From the NCBI GenBank assembly GCA_907163375.1, contig CAJQUW010006815.1, positions 124,001 through 188,000 on the forward strand: 64,000 nt of DNA, read 5' to 3'. Position numbers and translations under genes: made by a program. This document shows, in pieces, positions 36,110 to 45,109 of this stretch (the stretch's first letter is position 1; each line of letters opens with the position of its first letter). The notes beneath the pieces were generated by a model. It ran no database searches, was not told the DNA's origin, and was given only the letters and a program-made list of their open reading frames with translations. Source of the stretch: Prostheceraeus crozeri. Taxonomy: Eukaryota; Platyhelminthes; Polycladida; Euryleptidae.

Positions 36110-36448
36110 ATATGAAAGTATATATGTAAAGTGACATTCGTGTCATTTCACTCTGTCTTTGTGACATATAAGTGAAGTGTTCTCTAGTGAAGTCTCTATC
36201 TTGTTGAAGAATCAACCTTAAACATAATTTCCTTGAAATGGTAAGTTGAAGATTTCCTCTCTCATCTCCCTCAAACGTGTGGCTAATAGCATCTTCCTCA
36301 ATTTCAGGCATCTACTTCATCACCAAAGCCCTCTCTTCTCGAGGAAAGTTTAGAGTTGTTGAGTGAAGGTAGGTTGTAACAATACACTGAGACTTAAACA
36401 GAGATGATAGAATGATTTCTCTTTCAAGTGATGTGAGTTCCAGCTCAG
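36110..36448 (+). promoter_or_regulatory. polB promoter and candidate small introns
   Basis: TATATATGTAAAG near 36,119 can serve as a TATA box. The ATG at 36,238-36,240 is followed at once by GTAAGT. A GT-AG interval of 67 bases (36,241-36,307) and one of 80 bases (36,369-36,448) look like real short introns at the start of the gene. Introns are known in animal Polintons. The region also serves the divergent gene on the minus strand. Confidence 0.45.
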
Positions 36449-39400
36449 GACTCTCGCGACAAGGCAACGAGTGGGAATGTGCTGACTGCGGACATATTTT
36501 TACAAGGAAGCACAGTCTCCTTCGACACATCAAACAACGTGTGTGTCAACGCAAAGCGGCATCAATCTCCGGAGGTGAAGTTGATTCTGACGATGACATC
36601 TCCTTTCCTTGTGATTTGTGCCCTCTTTCTTTTGATAGTCACTTTCAGCGATCTTCGCACAGACTTCAACACACGCATGCAAATGATCACTACACCAACG
36701 GTACCTCTACCATCTCCCTCATTAATGTTTCACATAATAATTTAGTACGCGACTACTGCATGGAGTCCAATACTCAAATAGTAGATTTTCCTGAGTGGCT
36801 CCTTCAAAATTCTAACATTAGCGAAGCGCTCTTCAACAATTTAGACAATTTTAGAATGAAGGCGCTCATCTACCTTAAACTAAAATAAATTAAAATAGAT
36901 TTTCAAACGGGTCAAGTGACGGAGAGAATACAGTTTCATGTTCCTTCCTCTTCCGCAACCGAAGTTGTAGACTGCGAGTCTTGGCTAAATTTTCACATTC
37001 AATGTTTAAAATCAAATGTAGATAAATTCAATCAACGCGACAGCGCTCTCATTTTTGATGGTGTGGACTCAGCCATATTCAAAATTTCCCTATTAGAAAG
37101 TCATGCAGCTCGAGGCACATTTAAACTACCAAAAACGTTGTATAATAAGAAAGCTGTCATCAATGTCGATTGTAAATCATAGTGTTTCAAATATGCAGTC
37201 CTATCCATCCTTCACTATAATGATATCAACGCGCATCGAGATCGCACCTATAGCTATAGACAGTGGGAGGATGAACTAGACTTTGAAGGTTGTGATAGTA
37301 ACAACATGAAAATCAAAAATGTAGAAACGTTCGAAAAACATAATCAGATTAAAATTGTAGTTCACGTGTGGGAGAAGGGGTTGAAGGGTGCCCGCTATAA
37401 TTCACGTTCAACTTGTTATGAACGTGTAGTCAACCTCTTATTAGTAAAACAAGATGATAGCGAGGAATGGCACTACTGTGGTATACCAAAATCTCTCGCT
37501 TGTACACTCACTTGGGGCACTCTAAAAGAGGTGAACATTTTGTATGCGACCGCTGCATCCGCTCCTTTTGGAGTAAAGATAAATTTGAAACTCACTATGA
37601 ATGGTGCAAGCGAGGCAGATTACAAATGGAACGCATGCCCAAAGATAAAATATTTTCACATAGGGATAATGGTGACGAATTAAGTGCCCTGCATGTCATT
37701 TACGCAGACATAGAATGCTACATTGATGATATCATCCACAAGCCAGCAGCCATATCCTGCTATGAAGTATGGCATGATCACTTTAGGAATAGACAAAACA
37801 AAATGCATACTTGGCAAGGTGAAGATTGCATTTCAAAATTTCTAGAATTTCTCGATAAAGCTGCCAAATTTCAGCAATCATATGATTCCCAATTGCAGCG
37901 TAAGTCACTACATATGTCAGATGAAGACAAACAAAGATTTGAAAGTTGCACATCCTGTCCTAAATGTCATAAAACGTTTGATGACGATAAAATTAAGAAA
38001 GTGCGTGATCATGATCACATCACTGGTAAATTTAGAAACGCACTCTGCTGCAAATGTAACTTTTCACTTAGGTTGAGACGTCGTGTACTACCCGTCATTT
38101 TTCATAACTTTAAGGGCTATGACAGTCATATGCTCATAAAAGGAGGGTTGAGCCAGATGAAATCGTGGCAGTTTAATGTAATAGCGCAAACGAGAGAAAA
38201 ATTCATGGCAATGACAGCAAAAGTACCAGTAAATAAAACTAAAGAAAATGAGGCAGTCTTCTTCGAAATAAAATTTTTAGACTCATTCCAATTCATGTCA
38301 GCGTCACTAGCTTCTCTCGTTCGTAATCTCAAGTTTCTTCCCCATAGTCAAACTTTGAAGAAACACTATCCAAACTTAACGGATGAAACAATCACTCGCG
38401 AAGGAGTCTTTCCTTATGCGTATTTTATCTCAATGTCTAAACTAAATGAAACAACCCTTCCTTCCATTGACAAATTCAAAAACGATTTGACGGGTCAAGA
38501 TTGTCCAGTAGAGGACTATGAACATGCTCAAGAGGCATGGTTAAAATTTGATTGTAAAACGTTTGGCGATTATATGATCGCTTACTTAGAATTAGATGTC
38601 ATTTTGCTCGCTGATGTCTTTCAGGAGTTTCGACGAGTGGCATTAGAAGAAGACAAATTAGATCCTGTCCACTTTGTCAGTCTACCAGCCATGTCCTTTA
38701 AATCAGCCTTTAAAATGGCTGGTGAGACCATCCATCTCTTATAAGACCCCGAGATGTATAACATATTTGAGCGCGGAATACGCAGTGGTCTCACATTTGT
38801 GAATAAAAAAATCTAAAACAGTAGGTAATGATCATATCCACCTAAAGTACTATGATCAAAATAATTTATATGGCAGTTCACTGTCTAAACCACTACCTCA
38901 CTCCGAGTTTAGTTGGTTAAATCAAGATGAGCTTGAGTATTACTCCAACCCTTCAAACATTCTGAAGATTCCAGATGAAGGTGATTGGGGATATTATTTT
39001 GAAGTGGATTTGATTTATCCAAATAGTATTAAAAATAAAACTGCTGATTTCCCACTCGCACCTGAATCTGGTGAAGTGACTGAAGATATGTTTTCACCAT
39101 TCATGTCACAATTTCATAATAACTTAACAGAGTGTGGACAGCCAAGGTACAAACCATGCCGCAAACTTTTACTCACCCAATATGATAAGAAAAATTATCT
39201 CGTACACTTCTGCATACTAAAATTCTATTTAGAAATGGGCATGCTTCGAAAGTCAGTTCACCGCATTATCAAATTTAGACAGAAAGCCTTCCTCAAACCC
39301 TACATAGATAGTAACAGTCAAAAACGTGCACTCGCCCAAAATAATTTTGAAAAGGATTTTTATAAATATAAGAATAACAGTCTTTTCGGAAAGACCATGG

Positions 39401-40203
39401 AGGATGTTAGAAAACGTATGAACTACAAACTAGTCGTTGATGAACAAAAATATCACAAATTGACCTCATCACCTCTTTTCATTGATAGAGACATCATCGA
39501 TGAGGATCTTGTAGGTGTTAAAATGATAAAATCAGAAGTTGAGTTGTGCAAACCCATCTATATTGGGCAAGCCGTTTTAGATTATTCCAAGCTTGAAATG
39601 TATCAACTCTTCTACAAAATATTAAAACCATGCCCTCTCGTAAAAGAGGTTCGCTTGCTGGGTGGAGATACAGATAGTTTCTTTTTAGGAATTACCACTC
39701 AAAAAGATTTAAATTTTAATGAAGTAGGCAAGTCATTAGAAAAATATTTCGACACATCTAACTACAATCCCACTCATCCACTCTATTCCATACAGAATAA
39801 AGCCAAACTTGGTTGTTTTAAGGATGAAACAGCAGGAAAGGAAATAGATGAAATGATTCTCCTCCGTCCTAAAATGTATTCCATGAAAATAAGAGAATGT
39901 GCAGATAGTATTAAGCGTGATAAAGGTATATCAAAATCCATTGTTCACAAAATGAAACATCGGTCCTATAAGAAGGCCAATAAAAATAAAACTATAACGT
40001 TTGTCAATATGACAATCTTAAAATCTCAAGTTCATACTGTGAAAACGCACACGTTCAAGAAACGAGCGCTTTCAGCATGGGAGGATAAGAGGTGTTGGAT
40101 AGCACATAACACATCTCTTCCACATGGACATCCTGACACAAACATACCTCCACCCAAAAGAATAAAACTCACGCTACCACATTCAGGAGATGTATTGACA
40201 TAA
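36238..40203 (+). pseudogene. Polinton protein-primed DNA polymerase B
   Basis: Family B, protein-primed polymerase that replicates the element. N-terminal part: two C2H2-like zinc fingers (WECADCGHIFTRKHSLLRHI and FPCDLCPLSFDSHFQRSSHR). A linker follows, then another Cys/His segment (FVCDRCIRSFWSKDKFETHY) and a further one (CPKCHKTFDDDK with HDHITGKFRNALCCKC). Exonuclease motifs: IYADIECY (Exo I), FHNFKGYDSH (Exo II), YLELDVILLADVF (Exo III). Polymerase motifs: YYDQNNLYGSSL (motif A), YKNNSLFGKTMEDVRK (motif B) and LLGGDTDSFFL (motif C). It ends 180 bases before a convergent gene. AATAAA at 40,362-40,367 can serve as the poly(A) signal. The coding region is broken in this copy (about four breaks), and a second copy on the minus strand lies at 59.5-63.4 kb. 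Confidence 0.9.
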
Positions 40204-40382
40204 TCAACTTGTACTCAGTATTTTGATGTTGCTTTTTGTAGATATACATGGTTGTTTTATGTATCGCATGAGATCGTTTCTTCCTTGTGAATATATGCCT
40301 ACAGTCAGCCCATTCCCCCTATATCTGTGAAAAGACTTTTTCATACACATATTTTTATTTCAATAAACATATCACAATGACT

Positions 40383-41261
40383 TCACTTTGTTTTCCGAAA
40401 CACTAAAGTTACGATAGATTTAGTAACTTTCACATGGATGCACTCTTGTAAACCATTGGTAATTTTGATAGCAATAGAGGGTATAGTTTGTTTGACGACG
40501 GGATGATAGAAAATAGATTCAAACATCTTCTCGACTATTCCATATGAAGCGTCTTTATCATGAATGAAATCACGTAAAATGTATTCTTTTTTCTCACCAA
40601 CAGAAATAGGTAGAATCAAATCACTTTGAATGTAAAGGTGCTGTTCATGTTTATCAAGTGTCATTGGTGTTTCTATACCAATCGTATGCGCAGCAGTAAA
40701 CACAGTTTGTAGCATTGAAAAACCAAAGAGTTTTTTCACAATTTTACTCAATTGACATTGAATGTCATCACCCAGTTTCAGAACAACGCGTTGATTTTCA
40801 ATTGAAAACGAAATGTGGTGTGTCTTTACATCATATTTACTTTTCATCACATGCTTCAACTTCTGTTGTATATAAGGATTTACTACATGAATGAAGCTTT
40901 CAACTGTATGATATAGACGCGGCATTATATTGATAGCAACTTTAGATTCTTCATAAGACTGGTAAATTTTCTTGATGCGATCACCATAGATGTCCACCCA
41001 CCATTCATCATTAACTGAATCAACTTTAGTGTGATATTCATGAGAAGCATACACCAGACCGCTTCCAATAATAGGCGATACATGTCTTACAAAATGACGC
41101 AAGGTTGGAGAGAAATAAACTGTAAGTTTGTCATTATATTTCTGAATAACCAACTTATCCTTCCGAGCCATGACTTTCTCTCCATACTTCTTACGCACAG
41201 TCTCATTCCATCGTTTTACTAACTCAATAAGTGATAAAGGTTGAACACCACGCTTTTTCAA
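40383..41261 (-). CDS. Polinton module protein B, copy 1
   Basis: A protein of about 290 residues that I know only as a recurrent Polinton-associated type without assigned function. It is open throughout. Features are an N-terminal KKRGVQPLSLIELVKRWNET, YFSPTLRHFVRHVSP, DEWWVDIYGDRIKKIYQSYE and a C-terminal VGEKKEYILRDFIHDKDASY. It adjoins module protein A (41,280-41,901), downstream on the same strand. The pair occurs again as copy 2 (41.9-43.3 kb, diverged) and in Polinton 2 (57.7-59.2 kb, close). The constant pairing suggests that A and B act together, perhaps as a virion or vertex component. Confidence 0.6.
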   Translation of the reverse strand: MKKRGVQPLSLIELVKRWNETVRKKYGEKVMARKDKLVIQKYNDKLTVYFSPTLRHFVRHVSPIIGSGLVYASHEYHTKVDSVNDEWWVDIYGDRIKKIYQSYEESKVAINIMPRLYHTVESFIHVVNPYIQQKLKHVMKSKYDVKTHHISFSIENQRVVLKLGDDIQCQLSKIVKKLFGFSMLQTVFTAAHTIGIETPMTLDKHEQHLYIQSDLILPISVGEKKEYILRDFIHDKDASYGIVEKMFESIFYHPVVKQTIPSIAIKITNGLQECIHVKVTKSIVTLVFRKTK

Positions 41262-41279
41262 AATGATGCGTTCTTCGCA

Positions 41280-41901
41280 TTATACAACATCTTCATCAAA
41301 TATTTTAAATTTATAATGAAATTTGTTGATTCGATTTGAATAAACTTGTTTAACATTTGCAGTAGCAATTGACGTTAGATGTAGTCCATGGCCAAAACCG
41401 AGATGTGGATAGAATTCATTATCCAACCTCAGTGTAAGACCTTTAGTAAAAGAATGAAAGCGAAGGAACTGTCTCCCACTCCAATGATAGATAGTAAACT
41501 CATGAACTTTCTGATCCTTATTCTTCATGATGGAAGAATTACCACTGTTGAATGCCTTAATAATTTTCTCATTCCCAAATGGACCATAATAATCTGATTT
41601 TATCTGAATCCATTCATAGTTCCACTTTCCATCTGACGTTAAATTGTATGGGAAATGGAATGTATTATTCATCGTTATTCCATCATGGGTGCGAGGAGTC
41701 AATATCATTTCTTCCAAATCAGTCACATTCTGAATATTGCTATCATAGCAAATACTAGAAACGCCAACCTCCCATTCACCTTCTAAATGTAGTGGGCGAT
41801 TTAATTCTACTCGATAGTCTGATGGTTTATTTTTGGGAAATTTAGTCATAGAAGCATTACTGGGCAAGTAGATTAGAAACGAGTCCTTATTTTCACTTTC
41901 C
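41280..41901 (-). CDS. Polinton module protein A (WEVGV type), copy 1
   Basis: About 206 residues from the MESENKDSF start. A start at 41,933 is possible, but Polinton 2 matches only from 41,901. It shows FLIYLPSNASMTKFPKNKPS and then LHLEGEWEVGVSSICY. The pattern of SNAS, a P-x-N word, L-x-x-P and GxWEVG(V/L) is common to a protein found in many animal Polintons and related viruses; its exact role is not known to me. The ordered pair with protein B, downstream of capsid genes on the same strand, fits a structural accessory role. Confidence 0.65.
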
Positions 41902-41942
41902 ATACTAATCACATTGGAAAAATATATTAGCATACTTTTGCA

Positions 41943-42797
41943 TTAACTCTTCATTCGGAAATGGAGTGTGATACTTGTCACAGCATCTTTATGAAAAGGA
42001 ATCAACGCACCAGCATCGTCATAAATGGCAATATCAATTTGTGGGATGTAGTTTGATTTCAGCTTTGTATAATGCACTTTCTTGAAAGTATGCTCAGATA
42101 AAATACTGCAGCTTTTTGGCTGGTATGGTATCATTGCTAGCAATGGAGCTTCAACATCTCCCACACGTACATCTTCACCAATATTGGAATATATCTGAAA
42201 ATAGTTAATACGACGCGATAGTGACATGTCTGCGCTAGCTTTGGTTACAGTACCACTTTTAAAGATATTTTGATCAAAACCCAAAATTTCCATTAGAGTT
42301 TTATCCATAATTAGTTCAATACCTTTTCCACTTATAGTGAGAGACAAAGTACCTTCTTTTTCAGAAAATGAAATATGTTGCTCATTAATCACTTCATTTA
42401 AATAATCTACAACCAATTTAACCGAAGTAATAATGCGAGGCATCAACACTCTTGTTTCATGTAAGATACCACTTAAAGGCTCTACACACTTTCTGTATAA
42501 AGATACGGTCCATTCTGCATCAAATTGATTTGACCTTTTACATGGTAAATGTTGCATATCAAATTTTCCATGAACAGCTGCAGAACGATGTCGTAAGAAC
42601 TGATGAAAATCTTTTGAACAAACTAATACTAGATCATCATCATTTAATTTACTTATTGCAATATGATTAGATGATTTGATATAAGTCAATGTTGCTACTT
42701 GTTTACCATCAACTCGAAGGAGATAATTAAATTTCTTCAATAATGTTTCAGGAGTCATGTTTGTCTTTCTTGGCTTAATCACAATCTTTTTCACCAA
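41943..42797 (-). CDS. Polinton module protein B, copy 2
   Basis: A diverged relative of protein B at 40,383-41,261. The shared plan is a KK-rich start, a central HQFLRHRSAAVHGKFD segment at the place of HFVRHVSP, AEWTVSLYRKCVEPL for DEWWVDIYGDRIKKI, and a similar C-terminal domain (VGDVEAPLLAMIPYQPKSCS, then a short basic end). It is open to its N-terminal junction with module A copy 2. The divergence shows an old duplication of the A-B pair inside the element. Confidence 0.55.
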   Translation of the reverse strand: MVKKIVIKPRKTNMTPETLLKKFNYLLRVDGKQVATLTYIKSSNHIAISKLNDDDLVLVCSKDFHQFLRHRSAAVHGKFDMQHLPCKRSNQFDAEWTVSLYRKCVEPLSGILHETRVLMPRIITSVKLVVDYLNEVINEQHISFSEKEGTLSLTISGKGIELIMDKTLMEILGFDQNIFKSGTVTKASADMSLSRRINYFQIYSNIGEDVRVGDVEAPLLAMIPYQPKSCSILSEHTFKKVHYTKLKSNYIPQIDIAIYDDAGALIPFHKDAVTSITLHFRMKS

Positions 42798-42804
42798 CGT
42801 CTTC

Positions 42805-43339
42805 TCATTTTTTGGAATAAGATCTACATAATAAGCTTCCTCTCGATATATTAACTGTTTATGACCACTTGGGTGGTAATTAACGTTATAATTATCATAA
42901 CTTGTTAAGGCGCTAGCGAGGTAACCTAAATCATTTCTTAAACTTGGACTTAAACCAACAATCCAATCTTTCTCAACTACATGATGTACATAATTATGAT
43001 CATCATTGTGCGGAGTAAATTGGACAATATGTTTACACGCTTTATTCAGGAAATCATATATAAACTTTTTACATGATAAGAGATCTTTCTTTGGCTACTG
43101 TGGAATGTATACTCGGCAGCCTTTTGACATTGGTAAGCAGCTGTGCGTCTCATATTAATAGTCATCACCTCATCATCAAAAGTATAGACACAGTTGCTAT
43201 GACCAAGTTCAGTGACACCCACTTCCCACTTTCCATTTAGCTGTTGTGTATGATCAATGGGAGTAGAAAAGAGTGCGGCTCGATTACTAGCAAATCTATT
43301 TGCGGCCGCATTGCTAAGCAAAATATGATAAAACGACAT
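42805..43339 (-). pseudogene. Polinton module protein A, copy 2
   Basis: The N-terminal part (FYHILLSNAAANRFASNRAA, then LNGKWEVGVTELGHSNCVY) matches the WEVGV signature of protein A, and the C-terminal part (DWIVGLSPSLRNDLGYLASA) corresponds to NEFYPHLGFGHGL in copy 1. About one break lies between. It is divergent from the PC4-like genes, with which it shares a very short spacer (43,340-43,374). Confidence 0.5.
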
Positions 43340-43374
43340 TTTGATATTGCTGATCTGCCGCTTTGCATAACATC

Positions 43375-43731
43375 ATGAAGACTTGGATTTTGGACTCTCT
43401 ACAATATATCAGAGTTGATCGTAATGGAAACGTACATTTCAAAAATTCTCATGGTCATACATCAAGAGGTATTACATTAACATGGCGACAATTTGTCAAC
43501 CTCAATGATATCATGAGGGATTTGGAATATTTTGAAACATTAAGATTCATCTCCTTGGGTGATCAAGTTTGGCTTCAACATTACAGAAATGAAATTCAAA
43601 TCTGCCATTCTCATTCCGCAAACTGTTTCTCATTTCGCAAATACAATTGGGAGAAGTATAGAAGATACATACATCGCTCCATCATGACATTTATTCGTCG
43701 TGAGTTCATCGCCCTACTTTGCAAATCTTAA
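43375..43731 (+). CDS. PC4-like protein, copy 1
   Basis: About 118 residues, open throughout. The plan is two similar halves of beta strands and a helix. The first reads WILDSLQYIRVDRNGNVHFK to GITLTWRQFVNLNDIM; the second reads LGDQVWLQHYRNEIQICH to FRKYNWEKYRRYIHRSI. The strand-strand-strand-GI(S/T)L-helix plan recalls the C-terminal domain of the transcription coactivator PC4/Sub1, which binds single-stranded DNA. The resemblance is by pattern only. Its paralogue follows after 22 bases on the same strand, and a TBP-like gene comes next, which supports a role in transcription. Confidence 0.5.
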   Translation: MKTWILDSLQYIRVDRNGNVHFKNSHGHTSRGITLTWRQFVNLNDIMRDLEYFETLRFISLGDQVWLQHYRNEIQICHSHSANCFSFRKYNWEKYRRYIHRSIMTFIRREFIALLCKS

Positions 43732-43753
43732 TCAGACATGACTACCACGCACC

Positions 43754-44404
43754 ATGAGTTGGAATTTAGATTCCCTACAACGTATTGAAACGGATCATGA
43801 TCGAAACGTCTATTTCAAAGATTCAACTGGAAATGTGAGAAGAGAGTTTGCTTTATCTTATCGTCATTTTCAATCTCTACATCGTATCATGAAGGATTTG
43901 AAATACTTCTATATGAAAAGACATTCACGTATTGGAAATCGCATCTGGTTGCGCGTCAACAAACGGCGAATTCAACTCTATCATTCCCAACTTCATACTA
44001 ACTTCACATTTCATCAAGGTAGTTGGGAAGAGTATAAAAGGAAGGTACATCGCTCAATTTACTCATTTTTTCATCATGAAGCACCATCGCTACACCATCG
44101 TCAACATTCTCCGTCGCTTCAGACTCTACACCAAAATCGATCTCACAACATTACACCAACACCTTCCAAACAGCAAGTATTACCCGGGCCGTCCTCAAAT
44201 GTTAGTGGTGAAGATGAACAATTCACGGAATCTTCAACTCCTTCCAAATGGAACTGTACAGATTCTCGGCGCCCTTTCTCATTCATCGGCGCAGTCAATG
44301 CGCTTAGAGCTACAGAGACTACTACGTCGGATATGGAAGAGGGAGAGGTGTGTGATGTCGAATCTGACTGTGGACAATATGGTGATCTCTACTCAATTGA
44401 GTGA
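43754..44404 (+). CDS. PC4-like protein, copy 2, with overprinted tail
   Basis: 216 residues, open throughout. Residues 1-105 match copy 1 almost position by position (WNLDSLQRIETDHDRNVYFK, FALSYRHFQSLHRIMKDL, IGNRIWLRVNKRRIQLYH, WEEYKRKVHRSIYSFFHH). Residues about 108-216 have no counterpart in copy 1 and are of low complexity (His, Ser, Pro, Thr, then an acidic end MEEGEVCDVESD). That tail lies exactly over the TBP-like gene in another frame (44,076-44,404), so it probably arose by extension into an existing gene. Single-stranded DNA binding is inferred from the PC4-like pattern only. Confidence 0.5.
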   Translation: MSWNLDSLQRIETDHDRNVYFKDSTGNVRREFALSYRHFQSLHRIMKDLKYFYMKRHSRIGNRIWLRVNKRRIQLYHSQLHTNFTFHQGSWEEYKRKVHRSIYSFFHHEAPSLHHRQHSPSLQTLHQNRSHNITPTPSKQQVLPGPSSNVSGEDEQFTESSTPSKWNCTDSRRPFSFIGAVNALRATETTTSDMEEGEVCDVESDCGQYGDLYSIE

Positions 44405-44621
44405 AAGTGTATCATTTTTGAAGATTCGTACCAGCAGTTACAATTTGTGTTATGAACCCGAACTTTTTCCTGCAGCTCTCATTAGTTGTTGGTTACCTGT
44501 GCATGTTGCAATCTTTCATAATAGTAAAGTGATCATTAGTGGACTAAAATCTCATGTACAAGCAAATGTGATCCTAGACTATCTCATCGAGTATGTACGT
44601 GCCCAGCGGATTGTAAAATAA
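44076..44621 (+). CDS. TATA-binding-protein-like protein, 181 aa
   Basis: The frame from the ATG at 44,076 encodes 181 residues, the size of a TBP core. Both direct repeats are visible. Repeat 1 reads YTIVNILRRFRLYTKIDLTT, NSKYYPGRPQMLVVKM, LLPNGTVQILGALSHSS (TBP: IVNIVATVNLGCKLDLK, N.EYNPKRFAAVIMRI, FSSGKMVCTGAKSEE). Repeat 2 reads LTVDNMVIST, YEPELFPAALIS, VHVAIFHNSKVIISGLKSHV (TBP: IQNIVAS, YEPELFPGLIY, VLLIFVSGKVVLTGAK). The YEPELFP box and both phenylalanine positions of repeat 2 are kept; repeat 1 is more diverged. It overlaps the second PC4-like gene in another frame. AATAAA (44,617-44,622) overlaps the stop. TBP bends TATA-box DNA to seat the transcription machinery, so this copy could direct host polymerase to the TATA promoters of the element. 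Confidence 0.85.
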   Translation: MKHHRYTIVNILRRFRLYTKIDLTTLHQHLPNSKYYPGRPQMLVVKMNNSRNLQLLPNGTVQILGALSHSSAQSMRLELQRLLRRIWKRERCVMSNLTVDNMVISTQLSESVSFLKIRTSSYNLCYEPELFPAALISCWLPVHVAIFHNSKVIISGLKSHVQANVILDYLIEYVRAQRIVK

Positions 44622-44647
44622 AAAACAATTTTTCCAACATGATGTTT

Positions 44648-45109
44648 TTATTTCAAATCATGATAGAACTTACAAATCATTTTTTCATTAGAGGATGGAT
44701 TACATGAAAAGTTTTGAATAACAGATACAAATCGAGATACATGTAAACGTTTTAAGATGAAGTACAGTACAAAAGCACCACACGTTGATGAAAGTGGATG
44801 TTGTAGTATGCGTTCATTTCGCTGATATTGACGCGTATGTTTTCTCAACCACTTGTGTGTTGGTATATTTGGAGGTTGAGCAAGAGAGTCAAATAGTTCA
44901 CCACGTCGGTCTTCTCCAATAAAGATCGCTTTCCAATGCTCACCGCCTAAATTCTGCGAATGAGTGTTTAGCACAATAAAGATGGGATAGTGATTTACTG
45001 CAGGTGGTAAGGTATCGAGCGAATAGACATTATCGAAAGCTTTGAACGTCGCTTCGTCTGCATTACGCTGTACTTTAGTTTTAATTTCGTCAGCAGTCAA
45101 CCAACTCAT
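44648..45109 (-). CDS. Polinton cysteine protease (adenain-like)
   Basis: 153 residues, open throughout. It is related to the adenovirus maturation protease (C5 family) and other C48-clan peptidases. The catalytic His sits in GGEHWKAIFI, the acidic residue in GELFDSLAQPP and the nucleophile Cys in LSSTCGAFVLYFI, in the correct order and spacing. In Polintons it would process capsid precursors, for instance the pX/pVI-like protein encoded two genes upstream. Its ATG overlaps the stop codon of the major capsid gene (TAATG), so both could be made from one transcript by reinitiation. The 3' end meets the TBP-like gene tail to tail, with poly(A) signals for both strands between 44,617 and 44,652. 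Confidence 0.9.
   Translation of the reverse strand: MSWLTADEIKTKVQRNADEATFKAFDNVYSLDTLPPAVNHYPIFIVLNTHSQNLGGEHWKAIFIGEDRRGELFDSLAQPPNIPTHKWLRKHTRQYQRNERILQHPLSSTCGAFVLYFILKRLHVSRFVSVIQNFSCNPSSNEKMICKFYHDLK

Noticed and set aside
43932-44075. Upstream extension of the TBP-like frame
   Set aside because: It has no TBP similarity and lies over the conserved part of the PC4-like gene; the ATG at 44,076 fits the TBP core exactly.
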